A stretch of 32,239 bases of DNA from Pseudomonas sp. LS-2 (GTDB lineage Bacteria > Pseudomonadota > Gammaproteobacteria > Pseudomonadales > Pseudomonadaceae), in NCBI RefSeq assembly GCF_003605735.1, contig NZ_QXTJ01000039.1, positions 60,864-93,102 on the forward strand, written 5' to 3'. Positions within the stretch are counted from its first letter, which is position 1; each line of letters begins with the position of its first letter. Below are positions 24,948 to 32,239 of the stretch, in pieces. Both the position numbers and the translations under genes were made by a program. Under the pieces are notes generated by a model that saw only the letters and a program-made list of their open reading frames with translations, was not told where the DNA came from and did no database searches.

Positions 24948-25835
24948 CTAATGCGAACTCAAGGCCTTGCTGATGGCGACGAAACCGGGGCCGGCCAACA
25001 CGATCAGCAACGCAGGGAACAGGAACACCATCATCACCACCGACATCTTCGCCGAGAGTTTGGAGATGTATTCTTGCAACCGCGTCAGTCGGCGGTCGTC
25101 GATCAGTTGCTTGAGCGCGAGCAGCGACTTCATCGCCCCGCCGCCCTGATGAATCAACTGATTGAGAATCACGCAGGTGTCGCTGAACTCATCGACGCCA
25201 AGCTGGAGGGCGGCCTTGTTCAGTTCCTCGCCCACTTCAAGGCCTGAATCCACGCGCACCAGCATGACCCTCAGTTCCGAAGACAGCACCGGCAGCAACC
25301 GCCGACCTTCATTGCTCAGCACACGCAGGGCCTGCTCAACCGCCATGCCGGACTCGAACAGGATGCGCAGCAACGGAATGAAGGTCGCGATTTCAGCCAC
25401 CGCCTGTTTCTGACGACGGCTGGCAGCGGCGGCCAACACGCGTTTAGGTGCCAGATAACCCAGACCCAGCGCGAACACCGGAACCAGCCACGGGTACTGC
25501 GCATCGTTGTAGAACAGCGTCTGAATCAGCACTGCCACCCCAACCGACACCAGCGGGACACCGATCTGGCACGCCGCGAAAAGAGAGCGCTGGCTTGCCC
25601 GACGCCAGCCGATACGGTTAAGCAGTGTCTGCGTTTCACTGTCCAGACTGACCGAGCGTTGCCCGAATCGGCTGTCACCCAAGAGACGTAGCAGGCTTCC
25701 TACGCGACCGTCGCGCGCATTACCGCCCTGCAAGCGAGACAGGACGATTCGCTCCGCCCGGCGTTGGCGGGCCATAGTCAACAGTAGAAAAAATCCGGCG
25801 GCAGCGAAAAGGATCGATCCAAGTATCAGGACCAC
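24948..25835 (-). CDS. tadC: TadC inner-membrane pilus assembly protein
   Basis: The product is 295 aa. GTG start at 25835, with AGGAG 8 nt upstream. It begins with a membrane helix (VLILGSILFAAAGFFLLLTM) and has two more near the middle and a C-terminal pair. A GspF-type T2SSF domain lies at about 150-280, with FIPLLRILFESGMAVEQALRVL and CVILNQLIHQGGGAMKSLL. With TadB it forms the inner-membrane platform moved by the TadA ATPase. One nucleotide separates it from tadB. Confidence 0.92.
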   Translation of the reverse strand: MVLILGSILFAAAGFFLLLTMARQRRAERIVLSRLQGGNARDGRVGSLLRLLGDSRFGQRSVSLDSETQTLLNRIGWRRASQRSLFAACQIGVPLVSVGVAVLIQTLFYNDAQYPWLVPVFALGLGYLAPKRVLAAAASRRQKQAVAEIATFIPLLRILFESGMAVEQALRVLSNEGRRLLPVLSSELRVMLVRVDSGLEVGEELNKAALQLGVDEFSDTCVILNQLIHQGGGAMKSLLALKQLIDDRRLTRLQEYISKLSAKMSVVMMVFLFPALLIVLAGPGFVAISKALSSH

Positions 25836-25836
25836 T

Positions 25837-26721
25837 TCAGATACTCCTCAGCATGCGCCATAGCGCCAAACAACCCAGGGTCTGCATGGCAAAGGCAAAC
25901 ATCAGCATTTGCTGACCCGACTCGTCATTCCACATGTGCAGCAGATAGGCGGGGTTCACGGCCAGAAAATACCCCACCATACTCACTGGCAGCAGCGCCA
26001 GCACGACCGCTGTCATGCGGGTCTCGCCGGTCATCGCCCGAAGCTGGCGAGCCCCCTGCTCGCGTTCGCGAATCAGTCGAATGAGGTTCTCCAGCAGTTC
26101 GCTGGCATTGCCGCCGTACCGGTGATTGACCCTCAAACCCAAAGCCAACAGCTGAAACTCGTCACGTTCATACAGGTCGGCGAAGTCCTTCACCGCGTCT
26201 GGCAGCGCGACACCCATATGCACGTTGCGCCTGATACGTGACATCGCCTCATTCAGCGGTTGACCCGCGGCATCGATACCGTGCAGGACCGCGTCCCCCA
26301 ACGTTCGTCCAGATTTCAGGCTGCGCACTGTGTGGTCGAGCAACTGGGGCAGCTGCTCGATCATGCGCCGCACCCGGCGCTGATAGCGCAAACTGACGTA
26401 GAACCGGAGCGCGATGATCGGCAGTACGATCCCCATGCCCAGGCCAATCCCGTCATAGGCCAGATACCCCAGCAGCATCGCGGTCAACCAGATTGTCAGT
26501 GCCAATGGCAAGCGTGCGGTCGGTCGTCCGAGGCCGGCGCGCAAGAACGCTCGCTCGACCATCGCCAATACAGGCTTTGAACTCACGGGATCGGGCTGCC
26601 CCAGCACCAGACGCGCCATGATCCGCTCGTTCGCGCCCTTGTTCAGCCCGCGATAGAACAGATAGAGCGACAGCCCCATCAGCAGCATGAAAACCAGACC
26701 CAGAACAATGGCGCCTCTCAC
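25837..26721 (-). CDS. tadB: TadB inner-membrane pilus assembly protein
   Basis: The product is 294 aa from a GTG at 26721, chosen because GGGAGGAAGG lies just upstream. The longer frame to 26862 would overlap tadA and adds 47 residues without membrane or family features. Helices are seen at GAIVLGLVFMLLMGLSLYLFY, LALTIWLTAMLLGYLAY, and two at the C-terminus. The T2SSF domain contains LLDHTVRSLKSGRTLGDAVLHG and LLALGLRVNHRYGGNASELLENL. It is the partner of TadC in the membrane platform. The stop is 1 nt from the tadC start. Confidence 0.9.
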   Translation of the reverse strand: MRGAIVLGLVFMLLMGLSLYLFYRGLNKGANERIMARLVLGQPDPVSSKPVLAMVERAFLRAGLGRPTARLPLALTIWLTAMLLGYLAYDGIGLGMGIVLPIIALRFYVSLRYQRRVRRMIEQLPQLLDHTVRSLKSGRTLGDAVLHGIDAAGQPLNEAMSRIRRNVHMGVALPDAVKDFADLYERDEFQLLALGLRVNHRYGGNASELLENLIRLIREREQGARQLRAMTGETRMTAVVLALLPVSMVGYFLAVNPAYLLHMWNDESGQQMLMFAFAMQTLGCLALWRMLRSI

Positions 26722-26746
26722 CGTGAGCCTTCCTCCCTTTGCGCGC

Positions 26747-28009
26747 TCAGTAATCCAGTTGCCGGAGCTTGTCACCGGCAGGATTGATCGCCTCGCGCAG
26801 GAAGCCGAAGCCGGTGCGGCGATCCAGCCGGAACAGGGTGTTGGTGACGTAGACGTCATCACGTGTGCCCACCACTTCCACCACCTCGCTGACGCAGCGC
26901 CGCCCGTCGGGCATGCGGGTCAGTTGAATGATCACGTCCAGTGCGGCGCAGATCATCTGTCGCAGGGTTTTCTCGGCGATCTGCCGCCCGGTCAGCCCCA
27001 CCAGAGTCTCCAGGCGCAACAGGGCATCCTGCGCATTGTTGGCGTGGACGGTGCTCATGGAGCCGTCGTGGCCGGTGTTCATCGCGGTCATCACGTCGAG
27101 CACTTCCACACCACGAATCTCGCCGAGAATGATCCGGTCCGGGCGCATCCGCAGGGCGTTGCGAATCAGGTCGCTGGCACGCACTTCGCCATGGCCTTCG
27201 GCGTTGGGTGGGCGGGTTTCCAGACGCACCACATGAGGGTGTCCGAGTTGCAGTTCAGCGACGTCTTCGATGGTGACCAACCGTTGCTGGCTGTGGATCA
27301 TCTGGCTGAGCACGTTGAGCATGGTGGTCTTGCCTGTGCCCGTACCGCCGCTGATCAAGATGTTGCAGCGCTTGCTGACGGCGCTTTCCAGAAAGTCGTA
27401 GATGGGCTGATCGATGGTCTGCATCGCCACCAGATCCGAGCTTTTGAGCATGTCCTTGCGAAACTTGCGGATCGACACGCAGGGACCGTCCAGCGCAATC
27501 GGCGGGATGATCGCGTTGACCCTGCTGCCGTCGGGCAAACGGGCATCGACCATCGGCGAGGACTCGTCCAGACGCCTGCCCAGTGGCGCAAGAATCCGCT
27601 GGATGACGCGCTCGACGTGGTGCGAATCGATGAAGCGCAGGTCCGAATGATGGAGCACGCCTTCGCGTTCGATGAACACTTTGTTCGGGCCATTGACCAG
27701 AATTTCCGTGACTGACTTGTCCCGCAACAGCACTTCGAGCGGGCCGAAACCGGTGAGTTCGTCCACCAGTTCTTCGGCCAGACGCTCCATCTCGTAACGG
27801 GAAATCGCCAGACGCAACCGGGCGACGTACTCGGCGACCTTGTCGGTCACGAACTGCGCCAGAGCCGGGCGCGTGCCCTCCAGCAGGTTGCGGCCGCTTT
27901 CCTCGATGGCGTCGATGATGTAGCGGTGCAACACCAGTTTCAGGCCCTGCCCGTCACCCCCGCTTTCGGCAGGACGGGACGACACGCCAAAGAGTTTCTC
28001 GCCTTTCAT
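26747..28009 (-). CDS. tadA: TadA secretion/pilus ATPase
   Basis: The product is 420 aa and belongs to the VirB11/PulE-like (CpaF) ATPase family. An N-terminal domain ends in GFGPLEVLLRDKSVTEILVNGPNKV. The Walker A motif GGTGTGKT is at 220-227. An Asp box (VTIEDVAELQL), Walker B (RIILGEIRGVEVLDVMTAMNTGHDGSMSTVHAN) and a His box follow. It is cytoplasmic and powers Flp polymerisation. Its start directly follows the tadZ stop and it is followed by tadB, as in other tad operons. Confidence 0.95.
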   Translation of the reverse strand: MKGEKLFGVSSRPAESGGDGQGLKLVLHRYIIDAIEESGRNLLEGTRPALAQFVTDKVAEYVARLRLAISRYEMERLAEELVDELTGFGPLEVLLRDKSVTEILVNGPNKVFIEREGVLHHSDLRFIDSHHVERVIQRILAPLGRRLDESSPMVDARLPDGSRVNAIIPPIALDGPCVSIRKFRKDMLKSSDLVAMQTIDQPIYDFLESAVSKRCNILISGGTGTGKTTMLNVLSQMIHSQQRLVTIEDVAELQLGHPHVVRLETRPPNAEGHGEVRASDLIRNALRMRPDRIILGEIRGVEVLDVMTAMNTGHDGSMSTVHANNAQDALLRLETLVGLTGRQIAEKTLRQMICAALDVIIQLTRMPDGRRCVSEVVEVVGTRDDVYVTNTLFRLDRRTGFGFLREAINPAGDKLRQLDY

Positions 28010-29206
28010 TTATCTGCGCCCCCACAATCGAGTGAGCCATCCACCCGCGGACTTGCTGCTGTCTTCGGAGTGGCTGGCCAGACGTTCGCCGAGGTGGCGC
28101 AGCCCTGCGGTCAGCGACTCCCTGGACGACAGCTCGAACAGCGATAAACCCTGATTCTTGGCGTTCAGGCGCAATTCGGGACTCAGCGGCAATACCGCCA
28201 TGGCCTTGAGCCCAAACGTCTTTTCAAGTGTCTCGGCATTGGGCGTGACCTGACGCAGGTACTTGTCCACCAGAAGCCCGGCGTGCTGAAGTTTCAGGCC
28301 CTTCTCGCGCCATAGATTGAGGATCGCCAGATTGCGTCGGCATTCAATGACGTTCTGGTCCACGTACCACAGCAGTTGATCGCAATGGGCGACGAAGGTA
28401 CGCAGTGACTCACTGTCCGGTTGCCCGACCAGATTCACCACCACGTGCTGAAAATGCTGACGCAAGGCGCTGAGCAGCATGTACAGCTCGGCCGCGCTGG
28501 TGTGCTCCAGGGACGTGTCGTCCTCGGCATAGGCCAAGATGCGTAACTGGGTGGGATGAAGGGTGAAAGCGCTGTCGATCAGGGTCGAATCCAGCCTGCG
28601 CAGGTGCCGCAATGCGTCGCCGAAGTTGAACGTGGATTCGAGGCTGAGCATCGCCAGGCTGTCGCCGCGCGGCAGGCCCAGATCCAACAGCAACGTGCGC
28701 TGGCCTTTCTGCTGCGCGACCAGTGCGAGATGCGCTGACACCAGCGCGCCGTCGCCATCGCACTGAGAGCCATAAATCACCGTCAGGCCACCCATGTTCG
28801 GGTTGGGCGCCACCGCCGGCAGACGCTTGCTCAGGCGGCGTACGAGCCCCGCGACTTCACTGGAACGCGAGCCATAGGCGACGAAATCCCGTGCGCCAGC
28901 GCGCATCGCGTTGAGCACCAACTGATTGTCCATGCCATCGCCCAAGGCAACGATGGCGAGCATTGGCTTGGCCTCCAGCGCCCCTTCGATCAGAGCGCTC
29001 TGGTTCATCAGGTGCTCACGATCAAGCCCCACGAACACCACGCTGGCGAAGGTCACGTCCACCAGCGCCAGCAACTCGTCGAGGCTGCCGGTTCCGGCAC
29101 TGACCACCTGCCCCAGCGGCGCCAGCGCGCCTTGCAGCCATTCAAGGTCGGTAGTGTTGCGAGTGATCGCCAGAAAAGTCTGGCTCAGACTAGGGCCCTG
29201 GCTCAT
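28010..29206 (-). CDS. tadZ: TadZ (CpaE-like) localisation ATPase
   Basis: The product is 398 aa. The N-terminal 130 residues look like an atypical receiver domain (LALVDVTFASVVFVGLD, ALEAKPMLAIVALGDG, NAMRAGARDFVAYG). The C-terminal part is a ParA/MinD-type fold. Its P-loop is degenerate: YGSQCDGDGALVSAHLALV replaces the KGGxGxT pattern, so the key Lys is missing. The following LLLDLGLPRGDSLAMLSL strand and LLWYVDQNVIECRRN remain recognisable. TadZ places the pilus machine at a cell pole. The start overlaps the rcpA stop by 4 nt, and the stop abuts the tadA start. Confidence 0.88.
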   Translation of the reverse strand: MSQGPSLSQTFLAITRNTTDLEWLQGALAPLGQVVSAGTGSLDELLALVDVTFASVVFVGLDREHLMNQSALIEGALEAKPMLAIVALGDGMDNQLVLNAMRAGARDFVAYGSRSSEVAGLVRRLSKRLPAVAPNPNMGGLTVIYGSQCDGDGALVSAHLALVAQQKGQRTLLLDLGLPRGDSLAMLSLESTFNFGDALRHLRRLDSTLIDSAFTLHPTQLRILAYAEDDTSLEHTSAAELYMLLSALRQHFQHVVVNLVGQPDSESLRTFVAHCDQLLWYVDQNVIECRRNLAILNLWREKGLKLQHAGLLVDKYLRQVTPNAETLEKTFGLKAMAVLPLSPELRLNAKNQGLSLFELSSRESLTAGLRHLGERLASHSEDSSKSAGGWLTRLWGRR

Positions 29207-30459
29207 TGCGATAACCCGCTACGGCGGTCGAAATTGCCGTTCTCAAGGAAGTACAGCTTCAGGAAATTCGGATCGTAGTTACGCAGGCTTTCGCCCGGCA
29301 GCGAGGGCAATGGCGCATTCGCTGCCAGGGGCTGGACCAGATGGGGGGTGACGATCATCAGCAATTCGCGCTCGTCGCGGTTGATCTGAGAGCTGCGAAA
29401 CAGCGCACCGAGGATCGGGATGTCACCCAGGCCCGGAAACTTGTCCACCGATGCAATGTTGCTGGTGTTGATCAGGCCACTGATGACGAAACTTTCGCCA
29501 TCGGCGAGGGAAACGCTGGTGTCGGTACGGCGCACGTTCAGGGCCGGAACCGTGGTGCCGGCAATCGTCACGCCTGCGGTGAAATCCAGCTCGCTGACTT
29601 CGGGCGCGACCTTCAGTGCAATGCGGTTACGCCCCACCACGGTCGGCGTCAGGGTCAGGCGCACGCCGTATTCCTTGTACTCGATGGAGATGCCGTTGCC
29701 CTCTCCATTGGGCACCGGCACCGGAAACTCGCCTCCGGCCAGGAAGCTTGCGCTCTGCCCGCTCAGGGCCACCAGACTCGGCCGCGCCAGCGTGTAGGCG
29801 AAGCCGCTGCTTTCCATGGCGTTGAGCATGCCCAGCACCTTGCTGCTGCCGCCACCCCAGACGATGTTGAAGTTATTGTTGTTCAGCGGGATCGCCGGAC
29901 GCGTGCCGCCCACCGTTCCCGGTGACACCGTCACCCCAGGCACGGTGCCTGGCGAGCCGAACAGGAAGTTGTTGGAGCCCTTGCCGAAGATAGAGGTACT
30001 GGCTTCTTTGAGCTTGGTGCGGCTGACTTCAACGAAACGGATGTCGGTCTGCACCTGACTGGGCAGCAACGGGTCTTCTGACGGCGGCAATAGCGCGTCG
30101 GTCATGGCGGTCTTGGCGGCGCCGCGCACGAACACCATGCTTTGACGAGGCGAAGAGGAACAGCCCGTCCAGACCATCAGGCTGGTGGTCCCTGGCGCTA
30201 CACCGGTCAGCAGAAAGCCGCCATTGTCATCGCCGTTGACGTGCACGTCGGCAATCTTCGGATCGCCCACCGCAAGGCGCGTGATCGCGACCGGCGAGCG
30301 AATGTCCTGCTGCACGCCCTGGCCGATCTCCACGGCGGCAGGCATCGCCGCCAGCGACGCGCACCCGGCAGGTGCCGCCATCGCCAGGCCCTGATAAAGA
30401 CCGGCGCAGAGCATGGCCAACACGATACGATTCAATACCGGCTTGAAACGGTTACTCAT
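29203..30459 (-). CDS. rcpA: RcpA outer-membrane secretin
   Basis: The product is 418 aa with a signal peptide (VLAMLCAGLYQGLAMA, probable cleavage at AMA-AP). An N-terminal BON/N0-like stretch (VGDPKIADVHVNGDDNGGFLLTGVAPGTTSLMVW) is followed by the secretin core. Core features are FVEVSRTKLKEAS, LARPSLVALSGQSASFLAGGEFPVPV, YGVRLTLTPTV, SLADGESFVISGL and FPGLGDIPILGALFRS, then ELLMIVTPHLVQPL. It forms the channel through which Flp pili cross the outer membrane. It follows rcpC by 21 nt and overlaps tadZ. Confidence 0.95.
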   Translation of the reverse strand: MSNRFKPVLNRIVLAMLCAGLYQGLAMAAPAGCASLAAMPAAVEIGQGVQQDIRSPVAITRLAVGDPKIADVHVNGDDNGGFLLTGVAPGTTSLMVWTGCSSSPRQSMVFVRGAAKTAMTDALLPPSEDPLLPSQVQTDIRFVEVSRTKLKEASTSIFGKGSNNFLFGSPGTVPGVTVSPGTVGGTRPAIPLNNNNFNIVWGGGSSKVLGMLNAMESSGFAYTLARPSLVALSGQSASFLAGGEFPVPVPNGEGNGISIEYKEYGVRLTLTPTVVGRNRIALKVAPEVSELDFTAGVTIAGTTVPALNVRRTDTSVSLADGESFVISGLINTSNIASVDKFPGLGDIPILGALFRSSQINRDERELLMIVTPHLVQPLAANAPLPSLPGESLRNYDPNFLKLYFLENGNFDRRSGLSQ

Positions 30460-30480
30460 GAATGTGCAGTCCTTGCTCGA

Positions 30481-31428
30481 TCAGGGAGTTTGCTGCGTGA
30501 CCTGGTTACCACGGATGACCTCAATCGTCCGCGCCATGCGAGGTGCGCCAGTGCTCATCTGGCTGCTGCGCCCGCCACCGAGGCTCAACTGGCTGAAGTG
30601 GGTGACGTTGCGATTGGCCGTGTCCAGTTGCAAAGCGATGTCGCTGTCGCCGGCCCAGTAACGCTCCAGATTTTTCTCTTCGGCACTGCGGACCGCCAGG
30701 CGCAGCGGGCCGGCCTGGGTCGCCAGCATCAAGCGGCTCAGGAGTTTTTCCGGCACTGCGACCACGACGCTGCGCGCATTGGTCCTGAGCTTTTGTTGTT
30801 GTTCGCGATCCTCGCGACTGATGCCCAGACTGTCCTGCCCCTGATTCACCGGCCCCAGCAGTGCGCCAACACTGAGTACACGCAGGGCCGGGACCACGGT
30901 TTGCGCACTGCGGTCCGTGTTGTTCTGGTCAGGCGGCAGATAGAGCAGAACATCGACGTAATCGCCGGGGGTCAGTTGCCCGCCCGCGCCGATGATTTCG
31001 TCGATGGACAATGCCAGCGCGCGCTCGCCGGGGTGAATCATGCGGGCCAGCGTTCCGCCGGCTTCGAAGCTGCTGTCCGTCAACCATGTGCCCGCCGCGA
31101 GTGGACGCCATGATGTACGCCCCACGGCGTCCTCGGGCTTGCTGAAGCTTCCAGCGGGTGCGACTTTCAGGCGCTCGACGATCAGGTCGTCAGCCTTGAC
31201 GGGTTGGTGGGCGGGAAGGTCTTTGGCGAGGATCAACACAGGTTGCCGAGTCGGATCTTCCATCGGCTGTTCAGCGATGACGGGAGCGGCCGCAGGCGTG
31301 GCGGTCTGGGTCACGGGGGCCACAGGCGCAGGTGCTGGCGTGCGGCTCAACACCAATCCCCAATAGCCGGCGAACAAGGCGCCCAGCAAAAAAAGCACAG
31401 CGAGCCCCATTGTGACGCGACTGCTCAT
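30481..31428 (-). CDS. rcpC: RcpC (CpaB-family) pilus assembly protein
   Basis: The product is 315 aa from the ATG at 31428, which has GGGAGG 6 nt upstream; the longer frame to 31602 has no such site. An N-terminal membrane anchor (VTMGLAVLFLLGALFAGYWGLVL) and a Pro/Ala-rich spacer come first. A SAF domain follows (VLILAKDLPAHQPVKADDLIVERL, then VGRTSWRPLAAGTWLTDSSF). The CpaB-type domain comes next (GERALALSIDEIIGAGGQLTPGDYVDVLLYLPP). It is thought to contact the RcpA channel in the periplasm. It is the first gene of the minus-strand tad operon. Confidence 0.92.
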   Translation of the reverse strand: MSSRVTMGLAVLFLLGALFAGYWGLVLSRTPAPAPVAPVTQTATPAAAPVIAEQPMEDPTRQPVLILAKDLPAHQPVKADDLIVERLKVAPAGSFSKPEDAVGRTSWRPLAAGTWLTDSSFEAGGTLARMIHPGERALALSIDEIIGAGGQLTPGDYVDVLLYLPPDQNNTDRSAQTVVPALRVLSVGALLGPVNQGQDSLGISREDREQQQKLRTNARSVVVAVPEKLLSRLMLATQAGPLRLAVRSAEEKNLERYWAGDSDIALQLDTANRNVTHFSQLSLGGGRSSQMSTGAPRMARTIEVIRGNQVTQQTP

Positions 31429-31746
31429 GACGGCCCTCCCATGCCTGACTACAACCTCGAAAACGCTACGAGACAACCTGCCATTCAGGTGGCTGTGAAC
31501 ATTCACCCTTTTCGCTATATGAAGGTAGTCGAGGTCATTCAAAACGCCATCAGCTGTCGGAAATTTCCGAACGACGCGTTCAACCGAGCGTCGCGCACGC
31601 AAGCGTGACTTCGCTTGCCACTCATACTTTGTGATTAATGCTTTCTTGTGATTGTGGAGTCGGAGAATGGGGTCAATGCTGTGGGCACGAAGGATTGTTA
31701 ATGCATTACTCGATACAGGCGCTTTTTTTGCGCAAGGAGAAGTCAG
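31429..31746. promoter_or_regulatory. Divergent promoter region between rcpC and flp
   Basis: This 318-bp gap must drive both the assembly operon and the pilin. It has two inverted repeats: CGACGC-N10-GCGTCG (31572-31593) and GCAAGCG-N6-CGCTTGC (31599-31618). A direct repeat TTGTGATT lies at 31629-31636 and 31646-31653 (period 17), and two TTAATGC copies at about 31635 and 31698. AAGGAG (31734-31739) serves flp and follows a GCGC-T7-GCGC mini-hairpin. The repeats are reasonable candidates for PprB or other regulator sites, but none was assigned to a known consensus. The GTCCTAC motif of the pprB promoter is absent here. Confidence 0.5.
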
Positions 31747-31941
31747 ATGTTCCTTAATTTCCTGTCAGTGATGATCCGCCGTTTCGTCAAAGATGAAGAA
31801 GCCGCCTCCGCTATCGAATACGCGATCGTTGTCGCAATGGCTGCGGCTGTCGCGGCTCTGTTCATGACCAATCTTGCTACGGAGGTCAAGCGGTTGTTCA
31901 ACGCGCTGTTCACCGCCTTGAATCTGCCCAACATACCTTGA
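31747..31941 (+). CDS. flp: Flp type IVb pilin
   Basis: The product is 64 aa. A basic leader (RRFVKDEEA) precedes ASAIEYAIVVAMAAAVAALFM, the Flp signature with Glu at +5 and Tyr at +6 of the mature protein, then an amphipathic tail. FppA should cut between Ala19 and Ala20. Position -1 is Ala, where Flp pilins normally have Gly (QG or DG before the cut). AAGGAG lies 7 nt before the ATG. It is divergent from rcpC, as in P. aeruginosa, and followed 64 nt later by a response-regulator gene. It is the structural subunit of the pilus. Confidence 0.95.
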   Translation: MFLNFLSVMIRRFVKDEEAASAIEYAIVVAMAAAVAALFMTNLATEVKRLFNALFTALNLPNIP

Positions 31942-32005
31942 GAATTCCTGCGGTGAGACCGTATGAAGACATCACTGGTCACGCTCATTCGGCAAGGTAC
32001 TCAAC

Positions 32006-32239
32006 ATGCCCGTCCACCCGACACGCCAACAATTATTACTCGTTGACGACGAAGAGGACGCCAACGAAGAACTCGCCGAACTCCTCGAAGGCGAGGGGTT
32101 TTGCTGCTTTACCGCTCCCTCGGTGAAGGAGGCGCTTAAGCAGCTGACCCTACACCCGGACATCGCGCTGGTGATCACCGATCTACGGATGCCGGAAGAA
32201 AGCGGTATCTCGTTGATCAAGCGACTGCGCGAGCACACG
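32006..32239 (+). CDS. Response regulator, receiver domain (cut by window edge)
   Basis: The ATG at 32006 opens 78 codons to the window end. The sequence is a receiver domain: LLLVDDEEDANEELAELLEGEGF gives the acidic pocket, and VITDLRMPEESGISLIKRL gives the phospho-acceptor Asp near residue 62. It resembles the PprB receiver in layout (LVVDDHPLIVDEISEFLEGSGY). A modest AAGG lies about 9 nt upstream. The output domain is outside the window. Its position just after flp suggests a further layer of pilus control. Confidence 0.85.
   Translation, partial: MPVHPTRQQLLLVDDEEDANEELAELLEGEGFCCFTAPSVKEALKQLTLHPDIALVITDLRMPEESGISLIKRLREHT

Noticed and set aside
24201..25247. 348-aa plus-strand open frame across tadD and tadC
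   Set aside because: It spans two supported genes on the other strand and shows no family motif.
26687..27715. 342-aa plus-strand open frame antisense to tadA
   Set aside because: It is the complement of a gene with intact Walker A and B motifs and has no own features.
30142..31113. 323-aa plus-strand open frame antisense to rcpA and rcpC
   Set aside because: It crosses two confidently identified genes and is Ala/Arg/His-rich without domains.

Overview
This window looks like the chromosome of a Pseudomonas of the P. fluorescens group. The base composition is high in GC, and the intergenic gaps carry REP-type inverted pairs with Pseudomonas-style GCTTGCC/GGCAAGC cores ending in TCCTACAG. The Tad pilus locus also has the Pseudomonas gene set, including pprA, pprB and fppA. 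No rRNA, tRNA, CRISPR array or insertion sequence was recognised.

Region 1 (1-9267) is an accessory-looking surface-protein region. It holds the 5' end of a signal-peptide protein on the minus strand (1-236) and a complete pertactin-type autotransporter (421-3222, minus). Divergent from these is a run of three plus-strand genes (3566-9267) encoding unrecognised proteins built from repeated beta-sandwich-like modules. None of the three has a visible signal peptide, and the third stops inside what looks like the start of a further Ig-like repeat.

Region 2 (9331-16553) is housekeeping and metabolic. It contains an AraC-type regulator, a thiolase, a long FabG-type reductase and a MaoC-type dehydratase; the last three form a short fatty-acyl set like fadA2-fabG4-htdX of mycobacteria. 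A MazG-like pyrophosphohydrolase overlaps a CmoM-like tRNA methyltransferase gene, and two tandem DUF4136 lipoproteins follow. REP pairs sit in most gaps. A 155-bp unit is tandemly duplicated at 16623-16932.

Region 3 (17025-32239) is a complete-looking Flp/Tad type IVb pilus locus with its regulators. It has tadG (plus), pprA and tadF (minus), fppA (prepilin peptidase, plus) and pprB (response regulator, plus). A minus-strand operon follows in the order rcpC-rcpA-tadZ-tadA-tadB-tadC-tadD-DUF3613. The pilin gene flp is divergent from rcpC, and a second, truncated response-regulator gene ends the window. FppA would mature Flp and the TadF-type pseudopilin, TadA/B/C would drive assembly, RcpA would form the outer-membrane channel with RcpC and TadD, and PprA/PprB would control expression. 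The unusual points are an Ala instead of Gly before the Flp cleavage site, tadG lying outside the main operon, and a GTCCTAC motif found in the pprB, autotransporter-side and thiolase/fabG promoter gaps.
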